A stretch of 64,000 bases of DNA from Niabella agricola. GTDB lineage: Bacteria; Bacteroidota; Bacteroidia; Chitinophagales; Chitinophagaceae. The DNA lies in contig NZ_JAJHIZ010000003.1 of NCBI RefSeq assembly GCF_021538615.1, forward strand, positions 248,001-312,000, written 5' to 3'. Position numbers and translations under genes: made by a program. Below the pieces are notes generated by a model that was not told the origin of the DNA, ran no database searches, and worked only from the letters and a program-made list of their open reading frames with translations. Of the stretch, positions 18,153 through 27,636 are shown one piece after another. The stretch's first letter is position 1; every line of letters begins with the position of its first letter.

Positions 18153-18195
18153 TCAGACCGATCACTCCAATATTTTATTGGAGTGATCGGTCTGA
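18153..18195 (+). terminator. Perfect 19-base-pair hairpin after the AT-rich gene
   Basis: TCAGACCGATCACTCCAAT at 18153-18171 pairs without mismatch with 18177-18195 across the 5-base loop ATTTT. It lies 17 bases after the stop codon. It lacks a T run on either strand, so it may be an mRNA-stabilising hairpin or an atypical terminator. Confidence 0.5.
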
Positions 18196-18230
18196 CTGCT
18201 TATAATCAAATAAATTCATATAAATGTATA

Positions 18231-18256
18231 AAAAAAGCCGCCTTTGAAGGCGGCTT
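18231..18256 (-). terminator. Rho-independent terminator of the 18285-18743 gene
   Basis: AAGCCGCCTT at 18235-18244 and AAGGCGGCTT at 18247-18256 form a perfect 10-base stem with a 2-base centre. On the minus strand the stem runs into a T run (18231-18236), 29 bases after the stop codon of the minus-strand lipoprotein gene. Confidence 0.75.
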
Positions 18257-18284
18257 CCTAAGTATAAGAACCAGACTAAAAAAT

Positions 18285-18743
18285 TTATTTTACAGAAGGG
18301 ATCGGTGTACCGGTACGTCTTTCCAGGCTTACCTTCGTATTACTGAATGCCTTTGCATATCCTTCCTGATCCTCTCTCCGGATTACGGCATTGATCGCAT
18401 CATTTTTATAGTCGAAGAACGCATCCACCTCTAAACGGATATTGAATCCGGCGGTTTTATTATACAGGGTCCGGCCGCCGCCCACCGAAAAATCGCCGTA
18501 GATCACGTCCTTCATTCTAGGCCAGTAATAACTATCTTTTTCCTGGCTGAAAACAACAGCGTAAGAACCATCATAATCCATCCGGACCACGGAATAAGGC
18601 GATCCCACTTCGGAAATATATTCTGTAATTCCGGTCTCATTCTGAAAGCGGTCATCATCCCGATAATGATCCCGTTTGGAACAACTCGCCAAAACAACAA
18701 CGGCCAAAACCGATACGATTGAAAATGTAAGAACCCGTTTCAT
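18285..18743 (-). CDS. Small hypothetical lipoprotein
   Basis: A 152-residue protein with a lipoprotein signal, MKRVLTFSIVSVLAVVVLAS followed by CSK. The mature part is short, polar and rich in Asp, Arg and Tyr, and shows no recognised domain. It is transcribed alone, with its own terminator. Base composition matches the core genes rather than the AT-rich gene next door. Function unknown. Confidence 0.7.
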   Translation of the reverse strand: MKRVLTFSIVSVLAVVVLASCSKRDHYRDDDRFQNETGITEYISEVGSPYSVVRMDYDGSYAVVFSQEKDSYYWPRMKDVIYGDFSVGGGRTLYNKTAGFNIRLEVDAFFDYKNDAINAVIRREDQEGYAKAFSNTKVSLERRTGTPIPSVK

Positions 18744-18928
18744 GGTAGTTAAAGTTTAATTGTTTATATATTCGTGATTGAATGTCTTTGATATATAGAA
18801 GCCAGATCGGTTATAAAAATTGCATGGGGTTTGTTAAAAAACAGATAAAAGCAGCCGGGCCTATCGAGTATAAAATTCCCGGCCTCAAACCTTAAAACTT
18901 ATCGTAATTTTGCATTTCAATTTTTTAC

Positions 18929-20038
18929 ATGAAACCCTTCTTTTTCGCATTCCTTATGCTATCACTGGCGGCTACCATGAACGCTGCGTTCGGTCAGTAT
19001 CTTGTAGTAGGTACCTATACCCATCAAAACAGCAGCAGTAAAGGCATTTATATTTATGACTTTGATCCAAAAACGGGAGACCTGAAAATTGCCGGTGAAA
19101 CAACAACGGCAAACCCTTCTTACCAGGTAATAGCGGCCAGCCGGCATTTTGTTTATTCGGTGAATGAAACCCGTGATGGCGGGATTAGTGCTTTTTCCAT
19201 TGATCCCAATACCGGTACACTGACCTTGCTGAATTCCGTAAAAAGCATGGGCGACGATCCCTGTTACCTGGAAATTGACCGGAGCGGTAAATGGCTGTTT
19301 GTTTCCAACTATTCCAGCGGCAGCTTCGCCATCTACCATATTCAAAAAGACGGATCACTGGGTAGCCTGTCGCAGGTTATCCAACACGAGGGCAGCGGGC
19401 CCGACAGCTCTCGGCAACAGGCGCCCCATGTACATAGCACCACCATTGCACCCGATAACCGGTTTGTGTTCGTGTGCGACCTGGGCACCGATAAAATTGT
19501 AACGTATCCTTTCAACGCAACAACCGGTAAAGTAGATACCGCAAAGGCATTTTTTACGCGCACAGCACCTGGAGCCGGCCCCCGGCATATGGTCATATCA
19601 AACAATAAAAAGTTTGTTTACAATGTAGATGAAATGTTTGGTACTGTAAACGTTTATACCCTCCGAAAAGGAAGACTGCAACCATTGCAAACGGAAAATG
19701 CATTGAACGCTGAAAAAGGGAAAGCCGCGGGCGCAGACATCCATCTTTCCCCCAACGGCCAATTCCTTTATGTATCCCAACGCAGTAACAGCACGATTGA
19801 AGTGTATAAAACAGACCGCAAAACCGGAAAGATCCGTTTTGTGGGCTGCCAGTCTACCAACGGCAACTTCCCCCGGAATTTCACCATTCATCCTTCCGGG
19901 CGCTGGCTGATTGCCGCCAACCAGAAAAGCGACAATATCACTGTTTTTAAAATCGATCCGGAAACCGGTATGCCGGAACCTACCGGTAAAGAAATAAAAA
20001 CCGGCATTCCTGTATCCTTAAAATGGGTATTAAAATAG
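18929..20038 (+). CDS. Secreted lactonase family protein (6-phosphogluconolactonase-like beta-propeller)
   Basis: A 369-residue seven-bladed propeller of the YbhE/Pgl type. After a signal peptide of about 22 residues come the repeated blade motifs, for example DPKTGDLKIAGETTTANPSY, VYSVNETRDGGISAF, HVHSTTIAPDNRFVFVCDLG, PGAGPRHMVISNNKKFVYNVDE and HPSGRWLIAANQ. The E. coli relative hydrolyses 6-phosphogluconolactone in the cytoplasm; the signal peptide here points to a periplasmic lactonase with a different substrate. TAATTTTG at 18905-18912 fits a -7 element, but no -33 match was found. Confidence 0.88.
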   Translation: MKPFFFAFLMLSLAATMNAAFGQYLVVGTYTHQNSSSKGIYIYDFDPKTGDLKIAGETTTANPSYQVIAASRHFVYSVNETRDGGISAFSIDPNTGTLTLLNSVKSMGDDPCYLEIDRSGKWLFVSNYSSGSFAIYHIQKDGSLGSLSQVIQHEGSGPDSSRQQAPHVHSTTIAPDNRFVFVCDLGTDKIVTYPFNATTGKVDTAKAFFTRTAPGAGPRHMVISNNKKFVYNVDEMFGTVNVYTLRKGRLQPLQTENALNAEKGKAAGADIHLSPNGQFLYVSQRSNSTIEVYKTDRKTGKIRFVGCQSTNGNFPRNFTIHPSGRWLIAANQKSDNITVFKIDPETGMPEPTGKEIKTGIPVSLKWVLK

Positions 20039-20147
20039 CGCCGCCGCCAGCAAATCCGTTGCTGTTAAATAGCGCCGAGCAGAATATTCTTATAAAGTAT
20101 AGACGTAATGACCAGGCCCCAATGCGGGACGATAGGCATTGGAATTA

Positions 20148-20765
20148 TCAGACGGCTGCGATCACCTCTTTTAATGCAAGATTTTTAATATCCTCCAGCC
20201 GCATAACGGTTTCGGTTAACCGATGCTTGGGGATACCGATATCCATTACACAAAACAACTGAAGTTCCTGTTTAATAATGGTGCAGTCAAACTGTTTTAC
20301 CACATTCATCACTTCGTTAAGCTGGGTATAATCAAACTGAAGGTGAAATGTTTTCAGCACGGGTTTGCGTACCAGATGCGTTACCTGTAATGCCATCGCT
20401 GCGGCGGATTTATAGGCATTGATGAGCCCCGGAACCCCCAACAGCGTTCCGCCAAAATAGCGCACCACAATGATCAGTGCATCCGTTACCTGCCGGCTAT
20501 CGATCTGCCCCAATATAGGTCTGCCCGCTGTTCCGGATGGTTCCCCGGCGTCGCTTACGCGGAAGGTATTGCCATCCGTTCCCAGGCGATAGGCAAAACA
20601 ATGATGGTTGGCCTTGGGATGTTCTTTCTTTACGGCAGCCAGTATGCTTTTAAACTCTTCGGTATTTTTAAGCGGATAGGCTATGGCAATAAAACGGCTT
20701 CCCCGGTCCTTAAATTCTGCCTGCCCGCTGGTTTCAATGGTTTGATAGTAGTTCCCCTGCTCCAT
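20148..20765 (-). CDS. yigZ: YigZ/IMPACT family protein
   Basis: A 205-residue protein of the UPF0029 family. The N-terminal half has the hallmark run ANHHCFAYRLGTDG, DAGEPSGTAGRPIL and VVRYFGGTLLGVPGLI; the C-terminal half is the DUF1949 domain. Eukaryotic IMPACT regulates the kinase GCN2; the bacterial role is not settled, with links to translation. Its ATG is one base after the ribD stop codon, so it is the second gene of a ribD-yigZ unit. Confidence 0.92.
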   Translation of the reverse strand: MEQGNYYQTIETSGQAEFKDRGSRFIAIAYPLKNTEEFKSILAAVKKEHPKANHHCFAYRLGTDGNTFRVSDAGEPSGTAGRPILGQIDSRQVTDALIIVVRYFGGTLLGVPGLINAYKSAAAMALQVTHLVRKPVLKTFHLQFDYTQLNEVMNVVKQFDCTIIKQELQLFCVMDIGIPKHRLTETVMRLEDIKNLALKEVIAAV

Positions 20766-20766
20766 C

Positions 20767-21828
20767 TTAAACTATAAACTGATTATGTATATTCTTATAA
20801 ACGGTTATTTCATCGGTATCGATCGTGCTTGTTTGCAGGAGCGCCTGTTGCCTTAACAAAGGCGCCCGCAATCCGCCGCCTGCGATCATAGCGGTGTTGG
20901 TAATGACTCTGGCTTCATCCCATACGCCGGCATCCACGAAGGATTGCAGCAGCTGACGACCGCCTTCTACAAAAACGCTCTGGATCTGCCGCTCAAATAA
21001 AATATCCAGCATGCCCGCCACCAGGTCCGCTTCTGCCACAGGGATCCATTCAGCTAACCCCTGCTGCCGGGCCTGCCCATGGGTAAATATCCAGGTGGTA
21101 TTTCCTGAATGCAACAACTTCAACACTCCTGGTAAATTACCGGAGCCGGATACTACGATCTTTACCGGCGTTTTTCCAAACCAGTGCCGGTTATCCAGCA
21201 GGGGATCATCTTTGATGGCGGTCGAAGCGCCTACCATAATGGCGGCTTCTTCGGAACGCCAGCGGTGCACCAGCCGGTCGGTTACAGGGTTGGTGATCTT
21301 TAACCGTTCTGTACCGCCGGAACCCATGATCCCATCCCTTGTCTGCGCCCATTTCAAAATTATATATGGGCGTTTTAATCCATGAAAGGTAAAAAAGCGC
21401 TTATTGAGCGTTATGGCTTCCTTTGTGGCAATCTGTTCGATCACTTCCACGCCGGCATTTCGCAACTTTTCAATGCCCTTGCCGTTAACGGCCTCAAAAC
21501 TATCGCGGCAGCCTATCACTACCCTTGGAATCCGGTGCCGGATGATCAGGTCTGCACAGGGAGGCGTTTTACCGTAGTGTGCGCAGGGCTCCAGTGACAC
21601 ATAAAGGGTCGCTTTTTCAATAAGCCCGGCATGCTGCTCCAGCGCATTCTCAATACAATGTACTTCTGCATGCGCCTCTCCATACCGCTGATGATATCCT
21701 TCCCCGATGATCTGGTTCTCGTATACCAATACGGCACCCACCATCGGGTTGGGCGCCACGTTTCCTGCGCCCAGCTTTGCCAGCTGAAAACAACGCCTGA
21801 GATAGATGTTATGTATTCCAGTATCCAT
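20767..21828 (-). CDS. ribD: Bifunctional riboflavin biosynthesis deaminase/reductase
   Basis: A 353-residue RibD that deaminates and then reduces the pyrimidine intermediate of riboflavin synthesis. The N-terminal deaminase has the zinc motif HAEVHC with catalytic Glu, and PCAHYGKTPPCADLI; the C-terminal reductase starts near residue 150 (RPYIILKWAQTRDG) and has FVEGGRQLLQSF. Length is normal. It is followed by yigZ one base later. No other rib gene is in the window and no FMN riboswitch was seen upstream. Confidence 0.94.
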   Translation of the reverse strand: MDTGIHNIYLRRCFQLAKLGAGNVAPNPMVGAVLVYENQIIGEGYHQRYGEAHAEVHCIENALEQHAGLIEKATLYVSLEPCAHYGKTPPCADLIIRHRIPRVVIGCRDSFEAVNGKGIEKLRNAGVEVIEQIATKEAITLNKRFFTFHGLKRPYIILKWAQTRDGIMGSGGTERLKITNPVTDRLVHRWRSEEAAIMVGASTAIKDDPLLDNRHWFGKTPVKIVVSGSGNLPGVLKLLHSGNTTWIFTHGQARQQGLAEWIPVAEADLVAGMLDILFERQIQSVFVEGGRQLLQSFVDAGVWDEARVITNTAMIAGGGLRAPLLRQQALLQTSTIDTDEITVYKNIHNQFIV

Positions 21829-21860
21829 TTTTGCAAAAGTAAAAGAATTAAGTTTGCAGC

Positions 21861-22727
21861 ATGTCTTTAAAAAACATAGAAAAGAGCTTTGTAAAGGACC
21901 TGGAGGTGCTTTATCCGGAGAACGAGGCGCGACAAATCTGGTATTTGGCCGTTGAAAATCTTACCGGGTTTGATTTACGAACAAACAGAAGCCAGCGCTT
22001 TAACCCAGACCCCTGTATGCTGAATATGTTGGAGGCGATCAAAAAACGGCTGCTGAAAGCTGAGCCCATCCAATATATTCTAAACGAAGCCTGGTTTTAT
22101 GATATTCCCCTTTTTGTAAATAAGCAGGTACTGATTCCGCGGCCGGAAACAGAAGAACTGGTTGAACTGATTATTCGCGAGTACCAGTCCTTACCCCCGG
22201 TACGCATACTGGATATCGGCACCGGAAGTGGTTGTATTCCCGTTACTTTAAAAAGAAAGCTTCCGGAAGCAATAGTTACCGCCTGTGATATCAGCTCCAA
22301 TGCCCTGGCAGTGGCCCGTAAAAACGCGGCGAAATATCAGCTGGACATCCGCTTTATAGAGATCGACTTTTTAGAGGAAACCAACTGGACACAGCTTCCC
22401 CGGGTTGAGGTACTGGTAAGCAACCCTCCTTATATTCCTGTTGCCGATAAAACATCCATGCACAAAAATGTATTGGACCACGAACCAGAGCTGGCGCTAT
22501 TTGTGCCCGATGAGGAGCCCCTGTTATTCTACCGGAAAATAGCAGACGCGGCTCAGTCTATCCTTGTACCGGAAGGTCAGATCTACCTGGAAGTGCATGA
22601 ACGGCTGGCTGAAGAAACCCGGCAACTTTTTGAGGCAAGAGGCTTCTTTGCATGGATTAAAACAGATATGCAGGGAAAACAGCGGTTTGTGGTGGCCCGC
22701 TTTGCAGGTGACACTGATCGTCTATAA
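21861..22727 (+). CDS. prmC: Peptide chain release factor N5-glutamine methyltransferase
   Basis: A 288-residue PrmC that methylates the Gln of the GGQ motif in release factors RF1 and RF2. The S-adenosylmethionine motif ILDIGTGSGCIPVTL is near residues 115-130 and the catalytic NPPY motif starts at N188 (VSNPPYIP). The N-terminal helical substrate domain is present. It is divergent from ribD with only 32 bases between, where TAAGTTTG at 21849-21856 could be a -7 element giving a very short leader. It ends three bases before the convergent SPFH gene. Confidence 0.92.
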   Translation: MSLKNIEKSFVKDLEVLYPENEARQIWYLAVENLTGFDLRTNRSQRFNPDPCMLNMLEAIKKRLLKAEPIQYILNEAWFYDIPLFVNKQVLIPRPETEELVELIIREYQSLPPVRILDIGTGSGCIPVTLKRKLPEAIVTACDISSNALAVARKNAAKYQLDIRFIEIDFLEETNWTQLPRVEVLVSNPPYIPVADKTSMHKNVLDHEPELALFVPDEEPLLFYRKIADAAQSILVPEGQIYLEVHERLAEETRQLFEARGFFAWIKTDMQGKQRFVVARFAGDTDRL

Positions 22728-22730
22728 CTC

Positions 22731-23678
22731 TTAGTTGCCTTTCTTTAACGTATCTGTACCGGAGGGGCGCATCATCATGGCCTGGAATTGTTTCATGGTA
22801 TGTTCCATTCCCTCTGTGCTTCCATCCAGGAAAATAACATTTCCTTTCCCATATTCTGCAAAGTTCTTGATGGCTTCGGTCCACATGCTGAACAAGATGA
22901 AATTCGTATCCAGGTTGGCCTGGCGCAGTTCTACCGCTGCAGACGACACGCCTTTTGCCACTTCTTCGCGGAACAGGGCAATCCCCTGCCCTCTCAGCCG
23001 CGCAGCTTCGCGCTCAGCTTCAGCACTGATCTTGATTGCGTTTCCCTCCGCCTCGGCTGATTTGGTCTTCGTGATCAACAAGGCCTGACCTTCATTTTCC
23101 GCTGCTGCCTTAAGGTTATTACTGGCCACTACCTTGCTCATGGAGTCCAATATCATTTTGTCGAAGGTAATATCGTTGATTTGCAGGTCGAGCAGATGGT
23201 AGCCCCATTCTTCAAGGGTATGATCAATTTCTACTTTTACATATTGTACAATTTCACGGCGTAGCCCAAGCACTTCCGCCTGTTTTTTTGTAGCAACAAA
23301 AGCCCGGATATTCCCCTCAATGGTACGAACCAGCGCCTGCATGAGGTTCCGTTCATCAATAAATTTGAAGGCTACTTTTTTTACGGTTTCCTCCAGTTCA
23401 TTTTGTACGGCATATAGCAACATGCTTTTAAAATACACGTTGGCCTGATCCTGGGTTACCGCCTGAAACTCGAGTTCTACAGACCGGTTCTGAACAGAAA
23501 CCCGCCGGTAGACTCTTTCAATGAAAGGAATTTTTATATTTAAACCCGGCCTTACAATGCGGCGGTATTTTCCAAACATGGTGATCACGCCGATATAACC
23601 CTGGTTTATGGTAAACAACCCGCTGAGCACTACAAGTAAAAGAATGATGACCCACCAAAAGTTTGCAAGGAATTCCAT
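22731..23678 (-). CDS. SPFH/band 7 membrane protein
   Basis: A 315-residue stomatin-like protein. One transmembrane segment at about 7-24 is followed by the SPFH domain (YIGVITMFGKYRRIVRPGLNIKIPFIE) and a helical stretch rich in Ala and Glu (AEAEGNAIKISAEAEREAA) that should form a coiled coil for oligomerisation. It resembles HIR-type proteins in organisation. Such proteins build membrane microdomains and often regulate membrane proteases; no NfeD or FtsH partner is adjacent, so the role is undefined. Confidence 0.88.
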   Translation of the reverse strand: MEFLANFWWVIILLLVVLSGLFTINQGYIGVITMFGKYRRIVRPGLNIKIPFIERVYRRVSVQNRSVELEFQAVTQDQANVYFKSMLLYAVQNELEETVKKVAFKFIDERNLMQALVRTIEGNIRAFVATKKQAEVLGLRREIVQYVKVEIDHTLEEWGYHLLDLQINDITFDKMILDSMSKVVASNNLKAAAENEGQALLITKTKSAEAEGNAIKISAEAEREAARLRGQGIALFREEVAKGVSSAAVELRQANLDTNFILFSMWTEAIKNFAEYGKGNVIFLDGSTEGMEHTMKQFQAMMMRPSGTDTLKKGN

Positions 23679-23844
23679 AACAATAATTTATTTTTATAAA
23701 GGTACGCATTAACCCATATGCGCGGTCAAGCTTTTTATCTCCCTGAATCAGGCGGGTTCTTACCATAAAAGCACTCCCGCAGCTGAACTTCCTGAAATCC
23801 GTTACGTGTGTATTTGTTTTTGCAACGCTTGGAATACCGGGAGA

Positions 23845-25092
23845 TCAGGAGCCTGCTTTTTCTTCCCATACCTGCACCAGGTGGATCAGCGTTTCAACAG
23901 ATTTTTGCATATCCTGGATGCTCACGTATTCATGTTTACCGTGGAACGCCATTTCCCCGGTGAAAATGTCCGGGAAAGGAATGCCCATAAAAGATAACCG
24001 AGAGCCATCTGTGCCACCTCTCGCACTGCCTTTCTTAAAAACAACACCGCTCCGCTCCATAGCGATCTTTACATATTCCCCTATCTGAGGATGCAGATCC
24101 ACTACCTCTTTCATATTCCGGTACTGCTCCCGGCTTTCAAATTCATACCGGCTTCCCGGGTACCTGCCGGTGGCCTGCCTGGCAAATTGCTCCAGCCGGG
24201 CCTCGTGTAATTTCAGTTGCGCCGTTTCAAAATCCCGGACAATAAAACTCAGAGAGGCTTTTTCTGCTCCGCCTTCGATGTGAACGGGATGTACAAATCC
24301 TTCGCGGTCTTCTGTGGTCTCTGGACTAAAGCCATCCTTTGGCAGCAGATCCAGGAAGGTGCCCGCAACTTTTATAGCGTTGATAAGTTTATCCTTGGCA
24401 TAGCCGGGATGAATGCTGTTTCCAAAAAAATGAATGGTAACACCATTGGCACTAAACGTCTCGTCCGTATAACTGCCTCTTTCACCTCCGTCGAGTGTAT
24501 ACCCAAAATCGGCACCCAGCTTCTCCAGGTCTACATGATCAACTCCGCGACCGATCTCCTCATCCGGCGTAAACAAAATTTTGATGGTTCCATGTTTTAC
24601 GTCCGGATGCATGGTCAGGTAATAGGCCAGGTCCATAATAATGGCTACACCGGCTTTGTCATCGGCTCCCAGAAGTGTGGTACCGGATGCCGTGATGATA
24701 TCTTCGCCCCGTTTCGTTTTCAAATAAGGGTGGTCTCCCGGTCGTATGATTTGCCGGGGGTCATCTGGCAATACAATATCTCTGCAATCATAGTTTTGAT
24801 GTACAATGGGTTTCACATCTTTACCTGAACAATCGGAAGAAGTGTCAACATGACTGCAAAAGCAGATCACCGGAACCTGCTTCTCGGTATTTGCCGGTAT
24901 GGTAGCATATACATAGCCAAAATCATCCAGAATAGCATCCGTTATGCCCATTGCTTTTAATTCTTCAACCAGGATCTTACTTAAGTCCTTTTGCCGGGCT
25001 GTAGAGGGCACTGTATCTGATTGGGGATCGCTTTGGGTGTCAATCGTAACATACTTTAAAAAACGGTCAGAAACCGTAAAATTATAGGTCAT
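23845..25092 (-). CDS. pepT: Peptidase T (tripeptide aminopeptidase)
   Basis: A 415-residue M20B metallopeptidase that removes the N-terminal residue of tripeptides in the cytoplasm. Zinc ligand motifs are HVDTS, GADDKAGVAI and TPDEEIGRG, with the catalytic Glu in DEEIG; the C-terminal ligand is in FHGKHEYVSI. The frame is open to 25116, but the ATG at 25092 (MTYNFTVSDRFLKYV) gives the usual family start. Single gene. Confidence 0.94.
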   Translation of the reverse strand: MTYNFTVSDRFLKYVTIDTQSDPQSDTVPSTARQKDLSKILVEELKAMGITDAILDDFGYVYATIPANTEKQVPVICFCSHVDTSSDCSGKDVKPIVHQNYDCRDIVLPDDPRQIIRPGDHPYLKTKRGEDIITASGTTLLGADDKAGVAIIMDLAYYLTMHPDVKHGTIKILFTPDEEIGRGVDHVDLEKLGADFGYTLDGGERGSYTDETFSANGVTIHFFGNSIHPGYAKDKLINAIKVAGTFLDLLPKDGFSPETTEDREGFVHPVHIEGGAEKASLSFIVRDFETAQLKLHEARLEQFARQATGRYPGSRYEFESREQYRNMKEVVDLHPQIGEYVKIAMERSGVVFKKGSARGGTDGSRLSFMGIPFPDIFTGEMAFHGKHEYVSIQDMQKSVETLIHLVQVWEEKAGS

Positions 25093-25200
25093 GGTCGCTA
25101 ATTCAATAAACAACAAAGGTACTTAAAAAATCAATATGCATCCACAAAAAACAAACATTATCAGCATATTATCGAAAACAGTTGAAATAAAAATAAACAC

Positions 25201-25224
25201 AAAAGCAGCTCTGAAGCTGCTTTT
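25201..25224 (-). terminator. Rho-independent terminator of the FKBP gene
   Basis: AAAAGCAGCT at 25201-25210 pairs with AGCTGCTTTT at 25215-25224 over a 4-base loop. It lies 24 bases after the FKBP stop codon on the minus strand and is followed there by T-rich sequence. Confidence 0.75.
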
Positions 25225-25248
25225 AATCAAATGGAATATTGCCGGTTG

Positions 25249-25704
25249 TTAAGGCATAATGATCAAGGGGCTTCCGCCTTCTATTTCTACCAGTTCCAGG
25301 TCGAAAACAAGATCTTTTCCCGCAAGGGGGTGATTGGCATCCAACACAATTTTATCATCGGTTATCTCTTTTACAGTCACCTGAAATTGCTGTCCCTGAG
25401 GATCGCTCATTACCAGGGGCATTCCTACTTCCACTTCCATATCCTGGGGCAGGCGGTCCTTTGGCATTTCGATGATCATATCCGGGTTTACTGGTCCGTA
25501 AGCCTCTTCTGCAGGAATGGTAATGGTCTTTTTATCACCAACAGCCATACCGGTAACCCCATCATCGAACCCTTTGATCACCATGCCGCTCCCGATCTCA
25601 AATGGCAGCGGATCCCGGCCTTCGGAAGAATCGAATGTTTCCCCGGTGGTCAGTTTTCCGTGGTAGTGAACCTTTACTTTATCGCCTTTTTTTGCTTGTT
25701 GCAT
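25249..25704 (-). CDS. SlyD-like FKBP-type peptidyl-prolyl isomerase
   Basis: A 151-residue cytoplasmic prolyl isomerase and likely chaperone. The FKBP half is split by an inserted flap domain, as in Sly[27 protein letters not shown], then [27 protein letters not shown], the insert (about 70-125), and the return strand [18 protein letters not shown]. It lacks the His-rich metal-binding tail of E. coli SlyD, as most Bacteroidota members do. Single gene with its own terminator. Confidence 0.92.
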   Translation of the reverse strand: MQQAKKGDKVKVHYHGKLTTGETFDSSEGRDPLPFEIGSGMVIKGFDDGVTGMAVGDKKTITIPAEEAYGPVNPDMIIEMPKDRLPQDMEVEVGMPLVMSDPQGQQFQVTVKEITDDKIVLDANHPLAGKDLVFDLELVEIEGGSPLIIMP

Positions 25705-25801
25705 TGATTGAATTTAAAATGAATAAACTGATTTGTGGGCAAGGTAGGTTTTTTTATGCAGATGCCATAATTTGAAATCCCGCTGCTCTTTCCCGATTCA
25801 A

Positions 25802-26410
25802 CTATTTCTTTGGAAATCCCGGGCTTTTCATTACCTCTTCGATCTGCAGCGTGTGTCGCTCGCTGTGCGCCGCCAGCAACAGGAACCCCTGGAACACGTT
25901 GAGGGTTCCTGCAGGAGTTTGCATATAGTGTGTTTCCATCGGTTCCTGTGTTGTTCTCAGGAACTGGATGATTGAATCTCTTTTTGAAACATACGCTGCC
26001 AACGCCTCTTTCGCACCGGTAAACTGGTTACCAGGCCGCAAAACCTCCGGGGCCTGCGCCTTTTTAGACCGGTCGGTTACTCCCGCAATTAGTTGCTCAT
26101 TGGTAAGTGGCCTTTCCGGCATTATCAACATAGCTGAATCATTTTTAAGCGTCATCATGCACCACTGCCATATTCCGTTTTCTGCCAATGCAATATGTTC
26201 AATACATTGAGCAACGGACCAGCGTGTGGAATCCGGTTTGTAATTCAACTGCGCATCACTTAGCTTTTGTACATCGTTCAGCAGCCGCTGCTTTGTTTTC
26301 AGAAAATAATCGATCGCAAACTTCCGGTCTGCCGGCGTGATCTCTTTTTTCTCAGAACCTGCAAAGCCGCTGATAAGGATAAATGATAAACCCAGGAATA
26401 GCTGTTTCAT
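25802..26410 (-). CDS. Exported DinB family protein
   Basis: A 202-residue protein with a probable signal peptide (MKQLFLGLSFILISGFAGSE) followed by a DinB-like four-helix domain. The three metal-ligand histidines of the fold are seen as QCIEHIALAENGIW, and AAHSERHTLQIEEV near the end. Most DinB proteins are cytoplasmic metal-dependent thiol transferases or unknown; an exported version is common in Bacteroidota. No partner gene. Confidence 0.82.
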   Translation of the reverse strand: MKQLFLGLSFILISGFAGSEKKEITPADRKFAIDYFLKTKQRLLNDVQKLSDAQLNYKPDSTRWSVAQCIEHIALAENGIWQWCMMTLKNDSAMLIMPERPLTNEQLIAGVTDRSKKAQAPEVLRPGNQFTGAKEALAAYVSKRDSIIQFLRTTQEPMETHYMQTPAGTLNVFQGFLLLAAHSERHTLQIEEVMKSPGFPKK

Positions 26411-26556
26411 AAAATAATTTTAAGTGATTGAAATGATAAGTGGCAGGAATATAAAACAAGCCGGTTCAGCGACCCTTTGCCAGGAGAACAGGAAACGTAT
26501 CACTCCCTTCCGGTTTGGTTACCTAAAGATAGACGATTTACCATTATTTTTGCGGG

Positions 26557-27501
26557 ATGATGTTGAATGAGCAGGCAAAAAATTTACGGATCGTATTTAT
26601 GGGAACACCGGAATTTGCGGTTGCAAGTTTGGATGCTCTCGTCAGGGCGGGAAGCACCATCGTGGGAGTGATCACCGCCCCGGACAAACCGGCCGGAAGA
26701 GGCATGGAGTTGCAGCAAAGTGCTGTCAAAAAATACGCCCTGGAGCATCAGTTGCCGGTGCTGCAGCCGGAGAGGCTGAAGAATCCGGAATTTTTGAATG
26801 CCCTGCGGAATCTAAATGCAGATCTCCAGATCTGTGTCGCCTTCCGGATGTTGCCGGAAATAGTATGGAACATGCCGCCTATGGGCACCATTAACCTGCA
26901 TGGCTCCCTGCTGCCACAATACCGGGGCGCAGCGCCGATTAACTGGGCAGTGATCAACGGCGAAAAAGAAACGGGGGTTACCACGTTTAAACTGCAACAC
27001 GAGATTGATACAGGGAACGTTTTGTTGCAGGACCGCTTTCCTATCGGCGCGGAAGACACGGCCGGAACAGTGCACGACACGATGAAGGAAATTGGCGCCC
27101 GCCTGCTGGTAAGAACGGTGCAGGGACTGGCAGACGGCACCCTTATAGAAACGCCTCAGCAAACACCGGCCGGTATAGAGCTGCACCACGCCCCAAAGAT
27201 CTTTACCGAAACCTGCCAGATCGATTTTAATCAACCGGTTACCTGTGTATATAACCTGGTCAGAGGACTTTCTCCTTACCCGGGAGCCTTCACTTTTTTT
27301 AATGAGAAAAAATTGAAGATCTTCAGCGCAACCGCAAAAACAGCAACACCTGGCATCCCGGCGGGGGAATATGTAACGGACAGAAAAACGCAACTTTCCT
27401 TTGCCTGCTCCGATGGATTCCTTGAAGTAAAAGAAATACAACTGGAAGGGAAAAAACGAATGACAATAGCCGATTTTTTGCGCGGCTACCAGTTTAAATA
27501 A
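26557..27501 (+). CDS. fmt: Methionyl-tRNA formyltransferase
   Basis: A 314-residue enzyme that formylates initiator Met-tRNA. The catalytic domain begins RIVFMGTPEFAVASLDAL; the Asn-His-Asp-type catalytic set is visible as NLHGSLLPQYRGAAPINWAV and the later TGVTTFKLQHEIDTGNVL. The C-terminal tRNA-binding domain follows from about residue 210. TATTTTTG at 26545-26552 looks like a -7 element just five bases before the ATG, so the leader may be very short. def is not adjacent. Confidence 0.94.
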   Translation: MMLNEQAKNLRIVFMGTPEFAVASLDALVRAGSTIVGVITAPDKPAGRGMELQQSAVKKYALEHQLPVLQPERLKNPEFLNALRNLNADLQICVAFRMLPEIVWNMPPMGTINLHGSLLPQYRGAAPINWAVINGEKETGVTTFKLQHEIDTGNVLLQDRFPIGAEDTAGTVHDTMKEIGARLLVRTVQGLADGTLIETPQQTPAGIELHHAPKIFTETCQIDFNQPVTCVYNLVRGLSPYPGAFTFFNEKKLKIFSATAKTATPGIPAGEYVTDRKTQLSFACSDGFLEVKEIQLEGKKRMTIADFLRGYQFK

Positions 27502-27636
27502 TCATGCCGTATTACCAGGAATGATTCTTAGCTGCAGGCATCCGCAAATAAAAACCTGCTTTGTCCCTGCATAGTTTAGCATAAAGTTTGTAGCGTTACA
27601 GGCATATGGGAATCCTCTATTTCTAAAAGCCCAACT

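Noticed and set aside
18153..18195. Inverted repeat ends of an insertion sequence
   Set aside because: Arms are only 5 bases apart and no transposase is near; a hairpin.
18929..20038. Cytoplasmic 6-phosphogluconolactonase of the pentose phosphate pathway
   Set aside because: A signal peptide is visible, so the gene symbol pgl was not assigned.
24217..24828. Open frame of 203 codons opposite pepT
   Set aside because: Complement of a conserved enzyme; shadow frame.
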